Assembly: GCA_013393415.1 (NCBI GenBank)
Contig: JABXHI010000073.1
Location: 20,712-84,711, forward strand
Direction of reading: 5' to 3'
Length of the DNA stretch: 64,000 nt
Source: Micrococcaceae bacterium
GTDB taxonomy: Bacteria > Actinomycetota > Actinomycetes > Actinomycetales > Micrococcaceae
The notes beneath the pieces were generated by a model. That model worked only from the letters and a program-made list of their open reading frames with translations, had not been told where the DNA came from and did no database searches. Both the position numbers and the translations under genes were made by a program. Below are positions 7,822 through 17,213 of this stretch, piece after piece (the first letter of the stretch is position 1; each line of letters starts with the position of its first letter).

Positions 7822-8688
7822 ATGGCTGAGACGCTTAGACAAACATATTTCGTGTCCCCGGTTCCGGTGGTTGTAGCGAAGCATCTTGAGGTTTTCGAGA
7901 AAATCGGGCTCAATGTGGACTCAAAGGTCACGAGATCTAGCAATGAGCAGCGGGACGATCTCCTCAACGGAGAGTGCGATGTTGCCATAACTGCCATCGA
8001 TAACATACTGGTGTGGAATCAGCGCGTTGATGATTTTCGGTTGGTAGGACAAATTGAGTGCACGACTCCTCTTGGGCTTTATGCACGACCGGGGTTAACC
8101 GATTTATCAGAGCTATCGGGACTCCGTTTCGCAGTTGATGCAGCATCCAATGGGTTCGCCATTGCAGCGAAGTATTTACTTGCTGAGGAAAAAGTCTCAG
8201 ACGTCGAATTCGTCGAAATCGGTGGTGTGAGCGAACGTTTGGCTGCACTTTTGGGCGATCGGGTGGACGCAACGTTGCTTGGTCCACCTCTTGATGAAAT
8301 GGCCGAGCAAGAAGGTTTTACTCAGTTGGCAACGGTGAATGATTTGGCTAGAGACTATCCCGGCCAAGGCATCGTGGTATGCGAGTCTCGACTCGACGAG
8401 ATTCAGCCGCGATTGCACTTGTATTTGAAACTACTGCATGAGGGAGTTACGTGGACCGCTAGTGCACGCCGGCAAGAAGGTCTCGAGTTGCTGGCACAAG
8501 CAGGTTTCGGTCCACGGGCGCGAGAATCGGGATGGGACACTAAGCCGACTACTCTTGTCCCTTCGGCTGCTGGCCTTGAGTTGCTTGTCCATATGCGTGA
8601 TGAGCTGGGTATGCTGCCGTCCACGTTTCAGAATATTCATTCACTGTGGAGGTCTGACGTACTTGAGGCAGCCTTGGGGAGTTCGTAA
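7822..8688 (+). CDS. NitT/TauT-type (SsuA/THI5-like) periplasmic-binding-fold protein without signal peptide
   Basis: The 288-aa protein resembles the binding proteins of sulfonate/nitrate/pyrimidine-precursor importers: the VSPVPVVVAKHLEVFEKIGL start, the domain hinge DVAITAIDNILVW, the FAVDAASNGFAIAAKYLL segment, then a second lobe. It begins directly with the folded domain, with no hydrophobic leader or lipobox, and no permease or ATPase of that type is adjacent. It may therefore act in the cytoplasm as a ligand sensor or an enzyme, or use an unseen route (inference). The start is ATG 7822 with an AGGAA-type site. It sits between the dioxygenase and the FAH-like hydrolase. Confidence 0.7.
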   Translation: MAETLRQTYFVSPVPVVVAKHLEVFEKIGLNVDSKVTRSSNEQRDDLLNGECDVAITAIDNILVWNQRVDDFRLVGQIECTTPLGLYARPGLTDLSELSGLRFAVDAASNGFAIAAKYLLAEEKVSDVEFVEIGGVSERLAALLGDRVDATLLGPPLDEMAEQEGFTQLATVNDLARDYPGQGIVVCESRLDEIQPRLHLYLKLLHEGVTWTASARRQEGLELLAQAGFGPRARESGWDTKPTTLVPSAAGLELLVHMRDELGMLPSTFQNIHSLWRSDVLEAALGSS

Positions 8689-8845
8689 CGCCAAGACTGT
8701 GCGAAGCACCTCGGTCTACATTGTTGATCCTCAACTTTTTCGTGGCGGTAAAAACCACGAAACCTTTACACAACACTCGCTATCGGGCACCTGAGAGCCG
8801 TGCTCAAATGCTGCGGTAAACGCAGCCCATGATGGAAGGAATGCT

Positions 8846-9829
8846 ATGGGAGTTCAGTTTTCAATAGGCACATTTAGTGCAGGGGAGAAATGTTTCCCAG
8901 GCATCGTGATTGCAGATCGAGTCTACAATATTTCTAGCGTTATCCCAGGGGTCACCAGTACTGCAGTTCTGCTTTCTGACTGGAAAAATAACTTTGAACG
9001 CTTGAATGAATTTGCTCAAGATGAGCAAAAACGCGCAGCTTTCGACTCCACTCCGGTCGTAGATCTTCAGATCCTGCCGCCGGTGACTCCAACAGGTCAG
9101 CTGATAGCGGCAGGAGCCAACTATCGCCAACACGTTATTGAAATAACGGTGGCGCATCAGCTGGGTGACCCTGACGCTTCTGCCGAAGCTCTGCGTGAGC
9201 AAGCGGCACAGGAAGTAGACGATCGAGCACAAAACGGAGAGCCCTACGTATGGGTCGGATCTGCTTCGGGAATATCTGGTGCATATGACGACGTGCTCCT
9301 TCCGGAGGTCGGCAGCGATCATGATTGGGAGCTCGAGCTCGGAGTAGTCATTGGACAGAACGCTTACCGCGTTTCTGAACAAGACGCCATGGATTATGTG
9401 GCCGGATACACGATTTGCAACGACATCACCACTCGCAGCCTTGTGCCTCGAAAAGATATTCCAATGATGGGAACCGATTGGATGCGCTCGAAGAACCATT
9501 CGACATTCTTCCCCACGGGCCCATACATCGTGCCAGCCGCATTCGTCGAAGATCCTCACGACCTCGAGATCTGTTTGTCACTGAACGGAACTTCAATGCA
9601 GCAAGGGGACACCAGTGACATGATTTTTAATATTCCGAAACTGATCTCGTATATATCGTCGTTTATGTCATTGCATCCCGGTGACATGGTGATCACTGGA
9701 TCGCCACAAGGTAACGGTTCGCACTGGGGGAGATTCCTTCAAGCTGGTGACGTCATTGAAGGCAATATCACTGGCCTAGGAACGCAACGTAATCTCGTTC
9801 GCGACCCATACGAAGGTAAGAGGGTGTAG
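8846..9829 (+). CDS. fumarylacetoacetate hydrolase (FAH) family protein, copy 1
   Basis: FAH-fold enzymes hydrolyse or decarboxylate beta-keto acids from ring cleavage with a divalent metal. The 327-aa protein has an N-terminal extension, the domain start LIAAGANYRQHV (about 90), the metal motif WELELGVVIG (Glu-x-Glu, about 156-165) with the later Asp in ICNDITTR, and the closing GDMVITGSPQGNG. The start is ATG 8846 with GGAAGGA. It precedes the first flavin monooxygenase by 94 bp, but that gene has its own promoter. The second FAH copy at 23785 belongs to a clearly different subgroup. Confidence 0.85.
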   Translation: MGVQFSIGTFSAGEKCFPGIVIADRVYNISSVIPGVTSTAVLLSDWKNNFERLNEFAQDEQKRAAFDSTPVVDLQILPPVTPTGQLIAAGANYRQHVIEITVAHQLGDPDASAEALREQAAQEVDDRAQNGEPYVWVGSASGISGAYDDVLLPEVGSDHDWELELGVVIGQNAYRVSEQDAMDYVAGYTICNDITTRSLVPRKDIPMMGTDWMRSKNHSTFFPTGPYIVPAAFVEDPHDLEICLSLNGTSMQQGDTSDMIFNIPKLISYISSFMSLHPGDMVITGSPQGNGSHWGRFLQAGDVIEGNITGLGTQRNLVRDPYEGKRV

Positions 9830-9860
9830 TTGACTTCTTGGAGGGGCCACTTCAAGAGCA

Positions 9861-9908
9861 TTGCACTAAGGTGTGACATGAATTACATTAAATGCGAAAC
9901 GTTTCGAA
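9861..9908 (+). promoter_or_regulatory. promoter of monooxygenase 1 with regulon operator (site C)
   Basis: A -35 TTGCAC (9861-9866) and a -10 TACATT (9884-9889) are 17 bp apart. Site C at 9893-9908 (TGCGA-AACGTT-TCGAA) follows the -10 and contains the perfect palindrome CGAAACGTTTCG. The block GTGTGACATGAATTAC between the boxes is conserved at the second monooxygenase promoter with the same spacing. Confidence 0.65.
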
Positions 9909-9923
9909 CTTAAGGGAGTTGAA

Positions 9924-11429
9924 ATGGTTGAGGTTCATGACGCAGATGTCATCGTGGTCGGTGGAGGCCCGGTCGGAGTAACTGCGCTGGCGTTGTTGGG
10001 TCAAGCCGGCTTGACTGCTATTGGCATTGAGAAAGACCTTGAAGCGTGGCCCACCGCTCGTGCTGTGCATTTCGACGGGGAGATTTTTCGCGTACTACAA
10101 ACCTTGGGCGTAGCAGAAGAGCTGACGGCGGCTACCCTGCCAATGTCCTCAACTCATTTTCAAAATGAAACTGGGGAAGTTTTAATTTCGGTGCCTACGG
10201 GACAATTCGGCTCACAAGCATGGCCTAATAACATCACATTCCACCAGCCCGAGGTCGAGCGTCTGATACGACAGCGGATCTCTGAACTGCCTAATATTGA
10301 ACTGCGTAGTGGTGTGGCTGCGCATGAAGTCAGAAATATTTCAGGAGGGGTTGAAGTCAATGTTGTCGACTCGAACGGCCAAGCAGCAGTACTTCGCGCA
10401 AAATGGCTCATTGCCGCTGACGGTGCTCGATCGCCGATACGCCGAGCTTTGGAAATAGAAGGTGAAAAATTCGGCCAGGATGCCGAATGGGTCGTCGTAG
10501 ACGGCCATTTAGTTGACAGCCCCGGCTACGAAGACGACATGGTTTTCCTTTGTCACCACACTCGACCAGCCTTATGGATCCGCTTACCAGGGACCCGTGT
10601 TCGGATGGAATTCATGGTTATGGAGGGAGATGACCTTGACGAGATTGTCACCCCGGCGGCCATTGAACGCATCAGTCGAGGAATACTTCCAGCGGCGCAA
10701 TTCCATCCAGAGCGTCAGGCAGTCTATACCTTTAGAGGACGAATTGCTCAACGATGGAGAGAAGGCAGAATATTCCTCGCCGGAGACTCTGCTCATCAAG
10801 CTCCGCCGTGTTTTGGGCAAGGGCTTTGTGCAGGAATCAGAGATGTTGCGAACCTGACATGGAAGTTAGGACTCGTTAAACGAGGGGTCGCGGATGAAAG
10901 CCTTCTGGATACCTATGAGACAGAGCGCAAGCCGCACGCCCAATTCTGGGTGGAACAAGCGACCAACGCTGCGATGTTTCTTCAGACAACGGACGCAGAA
11001 GCGGCACGTAAGCGAGACGAATATCTGTGGGCCAATCCAATGGATGCAGCCCCGGTTTCTCCGCCCATTGGCCCAGGATTGCATGACGAAAACGAAGGCG
11101 ACATTGCGGGCTACTTGAGCATACAGCCCATACTGGCGGACGGTACGCGCCTGGATGAGCTGGTTGGGCTACGTTTTTTGATTGCTGCCGACACAGAACT
11201 ATACGAGCAGTTGAATTCGAACCTACGCAACCAGATTGAATCCAGTGACCACATTGTCGTCATTCACGAAGCAGAGAAAATCAATCAGCTTCTGGAATTT
11301 AGTAGTTCTTCGGCGGTCGTCATCCGTCCGGATCGTTATCTACTCGGTGTGGGGGATTCAGCACTTGATCTCGAACGTCTGGTGCAGCTTCTGCCTGGAA
11401 TCTCAGTTCAGACACAACAGAGCGTTTGA
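9924..11429 (+). CDS. FAD-dependent aromatic monooxygenase (MhpA-like), copy 1
   Basis: Class A flavoprotein hydroxylases add one oxygen atom to a phenolic ring using NAD(P)H. The 501-aa protein has the FAD Rossmann motif DVIVVGGGPVGVTALALL near the start, the DG motif in WLIAADGARSPIRR (about 160), and the GD motif in IFLAGDSAHQAPPCFGQGL (about 285-305), followed by a C-terminal thioredoxin-like domain typical of the phenol hydroxylase / 3-(3-hydroxyphenyl)propionate hydroxylase group. The start is ATG 9924 with AAGGGAG. It is highly similar (about 60% by eye) to the protein at 22172. The substrate is unknown. Confidence 0.88.
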   Translation: MVEVHDADVIVVGGGPVGVTALALLGQAGLTAIGIEKDLEAWPTARAVHFDGEIFRVLQTLGVAEELTAATLPMSSTHFQNETGEVLISVPTGQFGSQAWPNNITFHQPEVERLIRQRISELPNIELRSGVAAHEVRNISGGVEVNVVDSNGQAAVLRAKWLIAADGARSPIRRALEIEGEKFGQDAEWVVVDGHLVDSPGYEDDMVFLCHHTRPALWIRLPGTRVRMEFMVMEGDDLDEIVTPAAIERISRGILPAAQFHPERQAVYTFRGRIAQRWREGRIFLAGDSAHQAPPCFGQGLCAGIRDVANLTWKLGLVKRGVADESLLDTYETERKPHAQFWVEQATNAAMFLQTTDAEAARKRDEYLWANPMDAAPVSPPIGPGLHDENEGDIAGYLSIQPILADGTRLDELVGLRFLIAADTELYEQLNSNLRNQIESSDHIVVIHEAEKINQLLEFSSSSAVVIRPDRYLLGVGDSALDLERLVQLLPGISVQTQQSV

Positions 11430-12230
11430 CTCCTAGCCCCTAGCAATAGAGCTCTCATTGAGGGCTCTGCGGCGAAGTGTTAAAAACTGACACGAGCTCC
11501 GAACATAAGCGTCAACTACGTTATTCGCTATGGCCACGCCTTCAGCTAAATGCAGGACCTCAATCTTGCTATGGAAGCTCGAAGGTTAACCGAACTACAG
11601 TGAAGGTTGGGGTTTAGAGGTCTTCTTCGCCTTAAATCAAGACGAAATGCTAAGTTTCTGATCGTCGTTCAGAGGGACGCCTACCCAATTTGTCCGGCTG
11701 TGCAGACGACTGACAGTTGTGCGATCTTGACTCTATGTCCGGCGAGCATGAGTTGAAAGGGTCAAGGTCACGCAATGCGCTAGGCTGCGTTGAAGCCCGA
11801 GATCTAGCGGATCTTCACATTACTGCGTGGTGCCAACGAGAGCTCTCATACCCAACACTGCAAGCATTGCGTCTTGCGGGGGTTCAGTCTCTGATCAGAC
11901 GCGAGAAGTTGGGTTGGCCGCGATCCAACCACGGGCCTATAAATCCAGCACGATTGTTGAAGGTTGAGGGGTTGGCCCAGATTTTTGCGGGTCATCATCT
12001 CCGACCTGCCCCATATGCACACGGCGAGGCATTGGTTTCGGAACCACGTAGTTCCGCCTGGGTGATGGCCGGTTATCTCGAGCCACAATCACTGATGTGA
12101 CCGCCGAGCTTCATATCTTTCTCTAGTGCGAAGAGGAGATGCACGCTATTTGTCTGTACGGTGCATTAGGAGCCTACGGAAGTTGACGCGAGATTTTTAG
12201 CGCACTATCAGCTTTGATGGAGCGCCCAAG
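11430..12230. other. 800-bp region without a convincing gene
   Basis: Frames are short. The longest, 11717-12100 on the plus strand (127 codons, containing GVQSLIRREKLGWPRSNHGP), resembles nothing I know and has no good ribosome binding site. The region separates monooxygenase 1 from an IS481 remnant, so it may be decayed accessory DNA. Confidence 0.4.
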
Positions 12231-12981
12231 TGTAGTTCCTTGAGAGATTGTGAACACTCGTGGTAGGAAGAAGACCTCCGGTACAGATGGAGTTTGCCAC
12301 AACACTCATCAAACCGGGGTCTTCTTGTCCCATCCTTATGCACCCTAGACTCCTGAAGGACGTCGACGGTTTGCTGTGCTCATAGTTGAAGAAGGCTGGA
12401 CAACCCGTCGAGCTGGCCAACGATTCCAGGTCTCACCCGCCACCGCATCGAAATGGGCCACCCGGTATCGGGCCGGTGACCTACTGACGGATCGATTCTC
12501 GCGGCCGCATCGGTCATTCAACCGGTTATCACTCCGGCGGGAGCAGCGAGCTCTTATGTTGCGATGTACTCGTCGGTGGGGTCCGCATCGGATCAGCTAC
12601 CATCTGGGATCCCGGGGCGCACACCGGCCTCCATCCGCTATGAGAAGACCACACCTGGTGAGTTGGTACATGTGGATATCAAAAAACTGGGCCTGGTTCC
12701 CGAAGGTGGTGGCCACTGAAAACTCGGGATGGCCGGGTGCAAAAACAACGGGTACGGTCACAAGGACCGCGGTTACGCTTACCTGCATCACGCGGTAGAC
12801 GACTACTCCCGGCTGGCCTGCTCTGAGATCCTGTCCGATCAACGTCAAGAAACCGCCACCGGGTTCTGGCAACGAGTTCAAGCATTCTTCGCCGATGCCG
12901 GACTCATTGTGGCTGCTGTGATGACCGATAACGGGTCCTGCTACCGGTCAGACCTGCCTCACAACCTCACGAGGAATTACA
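12231..12981 (+). mobile_element. IS481-family element with internal deletions, both ends present
   Basis: The ends are inverted repeats: TGTAGTTCCTTGAGAGATTG at 12231 and TGTAATTCCTCGTGAGGTTG read leftward from 12981, matching at about 80% of positions. Between them lies a degenerate IS481 transposase that has lost an internal segment and most of the catalytic domain after GSCYRS. It cannot move by itself but could still be mobilised. Confidence 0.75.
12325..12957 (+). pseudogene. IS481-family transposase, broken
   Basis: From a TTG at 12325 the frame reads SHPYAP, hits TAG, and resumes TPEGRRRFAVLIVEEGW with the helix-turn-helix QRFQVSPATASKWATRYRAG. After YHLG the frame changes and about 30-40 codons appear deleted. 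Then ELVHVDIKKLGLVPEGGGH is followed by a stop and by HKDRGYAYLHHAVDDYSRLA with the catalytic region up to VMTDNGSCYRS. The C-terminal third, including the last catalytic Glu, is gone. Confidence 0.8.
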
Positions 12982-13303
12982 CCTAAGCGCCTACTTTTGC
13001 AGCTCGGCCCCGCGTTTACTCGATCCCCGCGCGCAGGCTTGGATCCTGATTACCCTGAAGTGAAGGATTCTCGACAGGGGTTTTTAGGTTTGCAAGCGAA
13101 ATAGTAAACGTCAGATTCGCCGCTATTACGGATGACGATTTATTAGGGCCTGCAGTTTGCCCAGGGGTCTCAACTCATTGGGGCATTCTGTCGTAAGTCG
13201 GTATATCTATTGCGATTCATGACGGCGATCAGCTCCGAGATGTCATGATAACAAGAGCGTCGCGGTGTTAAAGTTCTTGTCGGTAGGGATTGAATACAAG
13301 TCT
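12982..13303. other. noncoding spacer after the IS481 remnant
   Basis: No frame of interest and no clear RNA structure was seen in about 320 bp before the terminator of the binding-protein gene. Confidence 0.4.
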
Positions 13304-13349
13304 GTTATTCGCCCTCTCACGATGCTAGGACCACGAGAAGGCGAATAAC
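13304..13349 (-). terminator. terminator of the binding-protein gene
   Basis: The outer stem GTTATTCGCC / GGCGAATAAC (10 bp) lies 15 bp past the stop of the minus-strand gene, with a further imperfect stem inside. The T tract is weak. Confidence 0.5.
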
Positions 13350-13363
13350 TTATTCGTCAAGTA

Positions 13364-14606
13364 TTAGTTGGTGAATAACTCATCGAGGTGTTCTTCAGGG
13401 AAGAATGCTTCCGGTTCACCATCAAAGAGGGTTTGATCAGTGATCTCCCAAGAATCATCGCCAAGTTCCCCAATATTCTCAGAGTCGAGGATCTGAGCTG
13501 CTGTGACCATCTGGTTGACCTTAGGGCCGTCGCCATTGAGCATCCGGATGCCCACATTTGCGTAGACATCGCCCATTCTGGTGGCAGGGCTCACTGAACC
13601 GGTGTAGGGGTATTCAGGATTTTGGATGGCCCAGCTGATGAAACCCTGGGTGGCACCAATATCAGCGATCGGGACAGGGTCGCGTCCTGAGTCTAAGAAG
13701 GCCTGCAGAACTCCAACGCCCATCGTTCCAGATTGAACCACACCGGTGACAGGCGTCGGGTTGCTCGATAGGAAGTTCAACGTCTCGGCCTGTGCTGTCC
13801 CCGGTTCGAACGTACCAGTGACTTCACCGGCAACAGTGATGTCAGGGCACTGTTCCAAGGCTGCGTCATAGCCCATAGTGGCAAAGGTGTCAGTGGAATT
13901 CCCTGGGACACCTAGCACCCGCAGGACGGCGCCTTCTCCACCCATTGAACTAAAGACCGACGCACCAGTTTCAGCTGCCTGGAGCACTGGATTTAGCGAG
14001 ACACTCACAGCGTGTTCAGAATCTACCGGCACCTGAAAAATGACTACGGGGATACCTGCATCAGCTGCACTGGCAAGAGCATCGAGAAGTGGAATCGGGC
14101 GCGAGGGGCAAGAAGAAGATAATATCTGGATCTTGGGAGATAGCCTCTTCAAACTGTTGCAGCTGCTGTGGGACATCCGCATGCGAAGCTGGCGCGTACT
14201 CGGCAATCAGTTCGACATCATTTTCTGCAAGGGTGTTCCGCATCGATTCATAGAGTGCCACCTGAAACGGGTTGGTAGGGGGATCAGTGACCATCGCGGC
14301 CGTATATGGTCCGTCATGGTCTGGTTTCCAATCCTGCCACTGCGATTTCTTGACCTCATACGGGTAGCCCTGATAGGCGGCTTGAACTTCTTCGCTCATT
14401 TCTCCCAGCAGGGTGTTGGGGTCGTTTGGTGTCATCTCGGGGATCGAACCGCACGATCCGGCCTGAACAGCAGAGTCGTCTGCGGCGCCAGCTGCATCAT
14501 TTTCTTCGGCGCCATTCCCAGTGCAGCCGCTAAGCAGCAAGGCCGCCGTCGCAACGCCGCTCAAAAGCATTGGTAATCGGGTGCGTGATGAATTGTGTTT
14601 AGTCAC
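13364..14606 (-). pseudogene. ribose-type ABC transporter substrate-binding lipoprotein, frameshifted
   Basis: The N-terminal part (GTG start at 14606) has a lipoprotein signal with lipobox LLLSGC, then DGPYTAAMVTDPPTNPFQVA and ends in PDIIFFLPLAP. At about 14098-14110 the frame must shift by one base to continue into PLLDALASAADAGIPVVIFQ and the remaining 260 residues of a periplasmic-binding type-1 (RbsB-like) domain down to 13364. Both halves look otherwise well conserved. The gene faces the ATPase and permease genes across a 128-bp shared promoter region. The lesion is either a recent mutation or a sequencing error; with it, uptake through this importer would fail. Confidence 0.8.
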
Positions 14607-14664
14607 GTTTTCTCCTTGGTGTACATAACGTGTTTTTTAACATCGAGGGTATGTGCGAAAAGTA

Positions 14665-14694
14665 TCGACACGGTTCGATACGTACAGTATGGTA
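14665..14694 (+). promoter_or_regulatory. ABC importer promoter with regulon operator (site B)
   Basis: Site B at 14674-14689 reads TTCGA-TACGTA-CAGTA, 11 of 16 positions the same as the dioxygenase site, including the centre and the whole right arm. A possible -35 TCGACA (14665-14670) and -10 TATGGT (14689-14694) are 18 bp apart. The site lies between the divergent binding-protein and ATPase genes and may control both. Confidence 0.55.
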
Positions 14695-14734
14695 TGAATG
14701 TGATGCAAAGCACAACACCACGCTGAGAGGTTCC

Positions 14735-16261
14735 ATGGAAAAACGAGGACGGCCGTTGTTGCAGATGGCAAAGATTGGAAAAACGTTTGGCGCCACGACG
14801 GCGTTAGTAGACGCCAATATCGAACTATTCCCCGGCGAAGTACACACGCTCCTGGGGGAGAACGGCTCTGGAAAAAGCACGCTAGTAAAAATTCTAGGAG
14901 GGGTCCACCAGCCAGATAGTGGCAAGATAGTGCTTAATGGCGCAAATCTCACGCAGCGCAGCCCTCGCGGAGCTAGTCACTATGGCATCGAAACGGTCTT
15001 CCAAGAAGTACTCACTGCAAGCCACCAATCCGTCTTGCAGAATATCTGGCTGGGCTCAGACGGGATATTTCGTCGACGATTTAAGACGGCGACCCAACGA
15101 CAGCGGGCAACCGAGGTATTGGAGCGGCTTCTGGGAAAGGCCCAATTGGATGTCCCTGCAGCTGAGCTTTCTTTGTCAGAACGACAGGCCGTGAGCATCG
15201 CTCGCTCGTTAGTCCGTAGACCTCGAGTCCTGATTCTGGATGAATCAACCGCTGCACTTGATGTGCAAACCAGAGACCGGCTATTTGACGAGATCCGGCG
15301 GCTAACCGCGGAGGGTTCGGCAGTTCTTTTTATCTCTCACCGCATGGACGAAGTAGCCGAAATCTCAGATCGAGTTACCGTACTGCGCTCCGGTCAAACT
15401 ATCTCCACGGTTACAAAGGGAACAATGACCATAAGCGGATTGATACAAGATATGACCGGTTCAAAAGATGGCCTAGAGGAGAGTCTCAAGCCCCATCGAG
15501 AACGCGGCAAGGTAGTTCTGCAAGCTAGGGATATCCAATTGGCAGAACAGGCTACGAAAATAAACGTGGACATTCGAGCCGGTGAAATCGTCGGACTCTG
15601 CGGACTCGAAGGACATGGGCAGGACATCTTCATTCGTCGTCTCAGCGGTTTCGCAGGCGGACCGGGAAGTGTATCGCGACTCGAAGCAGACCAACATGAG
15701 TCAGCTACTCCTGTTGGACGGCGCAATGCAGCTGGTTTGGGGATTGCTTATCTGCCCAGAGAACGTCGTGGCGAATCGTTGTTTGAACAGATGTCCATCC
15801 AGGAGAACTTTGGGCTGCCGACGATGCGTAAAGACAAGATTGGGCCATTCCTGAGCAGGAAACGCATGGCTGCGCGCTTTCGGGAGTATATCCAGAGTCT
15901 CAGTATTAAGTTCGGGCGTCCCGACGATTCCATCACCACGCTCTCCGGCGGGAACCAACAAAAAGTGCTGCTCGCGCGGTGGTTGGCGACGGAACCTTCG
16001 GTTCTGTTGCTCAATGACCCCACTCGTGGGGTCGATATCTCAACCAAGCTTGAGATATACCGCACGCTTCAGGACCTTGCATCGCAAGGAACCGCCGTTG
16101 TGGTGCTGTCAAGCGAAGTCGACGAAATCGTCCAACTGGCGGACAGAGCGCTGGTCTTTCGGGACAAGACCGTTTTTGCAGAGCTTGCCGGAAGCGACCT
16201 TCACCAGCAGTCGATTGTGACAGCATACTTTGGTCAAGAAATGGAAGTGCAGTATGAGTAA
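14735..16261 (+). CDS. ribose/sugar-type ABC transporter ATPase (two-cassette, RbsA/MglA-like)
   Basis: The protein has two ABC cassettes in one chain (508 aa). The first has Walker A GENGSGKST, a shortened signature (ELSLSERQAVSIARSL) and Walker B VLILDEST. The second has a degenerate Walker A (GLEGHGQ), signature TTLSGGNQQKVLLARWL and NDPTRGVDI, as in the carbohydrate importer family CUT2. I chose the ATG at 14735 with GAGAGG just upstream; a longer frame to 14630 would run through the promoter and operator. It overlaps the first permease by 8 nt. The ligand is probably not a simple sugar, given the aromatic-catabolism setting (inference). Confidence 0.9.
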   Translation: MEKRGRPLLQMAKIGKTFGATTALVDANIELFPGEVHTLLGENGSGKSTLVKILGGVHQPDSGKIVLNGANLTQRSPRGASHYGIETVFQEVLTASHQSVLQNIWLGSDGIFRRRFKTATQRQRATEVLERLLGKAQLDVPAAELSLSERQAVSIARSLVRRPRVLILDESTAALDVQTRDRLFDEIRRLTAEGSAVLFISHRMDEVAEISDRVTVLRSGQTISTVTKGTMTISGLIQDMTGSKDGLEESLKPHRERGKVVLQARDIQLAEQATKINVDIRAGEIVGLCGLEGHGQDIFIRRLSGFAGGPGSVSRLEADQHESATPVGRRNAAGLGIAYLPRERRGESLFEQMSIQENFGLPTMRKDKIGPFLSRKRMAARFREYIQSLSIKFGRPDDSITTLSGGNQQKVLLARWLATEPSVLLLNDPTRGVDISTKLEIYRTLQDLASQGTAVVVLSSEVDEIVQLADRALVFRDKTVFAELAGSDLHQQSIVTAYFGQEMEVQYE

Positions 16262-17213
16262 GATATTTGCTTTTCTACAACAGCGTCCTTATGCATTCGC
16301 ACTGCTGCTATGCATCGTGTTGCTGGCTCTGAATATTATTGTCTCGCCGAGCTTCGCGAATCCAACTCGATGGCCGGCCATCTTGGGCACCTTCGCACCG
16401 TTTGCACTGGTGGGTTTCGCCTCAACACCGTCAGTCCTTTCCGGTGGGATGGACATTTCAGTGGGGCCTCTGACCACCTTCATTAGCGTTATCTTCATCG
16501 CTGTGTTGATGCCCGCGGGGCTTGGTACTTGGTACTTCTCAATACCGATTCTGTTGATTCTGGCGACCAGTGTCGGGATGATCAACGGAATCCTTGTTGC
16601 AGTGGTCAGATTGCACCCGGTCGTCGCGACAGTAGGAATGCTCTTCATACTTATTGGTTTATCACAAACCATCGCACCAAACCCGGTTCAAGCGGCCGAT
16701 CGGTGGAGCGCGGGATTGGCACGAACCCTTGGCTTCATTCCTGGTGCACTGTTGACCATTGGCGCTGCATCGCTCATTTGGTTTTTGCTTAGGCGTACCG
16801 CATTCGTCAGTAACCTGTTGGCAACCGGGGATAGCGATCAGTCAGCTTTCGGCTCCGGCGTCAACGTGACTGTGGTTCGGATTTTGGCTTACGGTCTCGG
16901 CGGACTCTTTGCTGGTATTGGTGGCATCGCACTGGCAGCGCTGCTGCAATCTTCGGAGTCAGCGTTGGCTACAACCTACGCGCTCTTGGGGCTCGCAGCG
17001 GTCGTACTGGGTGGCACCAGTCTTCTTGGAGGCCGAGGAAGTATGTTAGGAACTCTCTTTGGAGCCTTTGCCATCTATCTCATCCAGCAGTTGCTAACTG
17101 CAGGTGGCGTGCAGTCAAATCTTATCCAGTTTGCTTACGGCATCGTTCTTGTCGTTGGCGTACTCGTCAGTGCGACCCTGTTGTCAGCGCGGCAGAGAGG
17201 AAAAGTCCAGTGA
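16254..17213 (+). CDS. sugar-type ABC transporter permease (RbsC-like), first subunit
   Basis: A 319-aa integral membrane protein with about nine or ten hydrophobic segments and the BPD_transp_2 family pattern, including GGMDISVGPLTTF (about 75) and the cytoplasmic loop and helix GLAAVVLGGTSLLGGRGSML near residue 255. The start is ATG 16254, overlapping the ATPase stop by 8 nt; a start at 16230 is less likely. The next gene overlaps by 4 nt. Together with the second permease it would form the membrane channel of the importer. Confidence 0.88.
   Translation: MSKIFAFLQQRPYAFALLLCIVLLALNIIVSPSFANPTRWPAILGTFAPFALVGFASTPSVLSGGMDISVGPLTTFISVIFIAVLMPAGLGTWYFSIPILLILATSVGMINGILVAVVRLHPVVATVGMLFILIGLSQTIAPNPVQAADRWSAGLARTLGFIPGALLTIGAASLIWFLLRRTAFVSNLLATGDSDQSAFGSGVNVTVVRILAYGLGGLFAGIGGIALAALLQSSESALATTYALLGLAAVVLGGTSLLGGRGSMLGTLFGAFAIYLIQQLLTAGGVQSNLIQFAYGIVLVVGVLVSATLLSARQRGKVQ

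Noticed and set aside
11717..12100. A 127-codon plus-strand frame in the gap after monooxygenase 1
   Set aside because: No good ribosome binding site, odd composition, and no recognisable family; kept only as a remark on the gap.
14630..14734. A longer N-terminus for the ABC ATPase
   Set aside because: The extension contains the promoter and operator; the ATG at 14735 with GAGAGG fits the family start.
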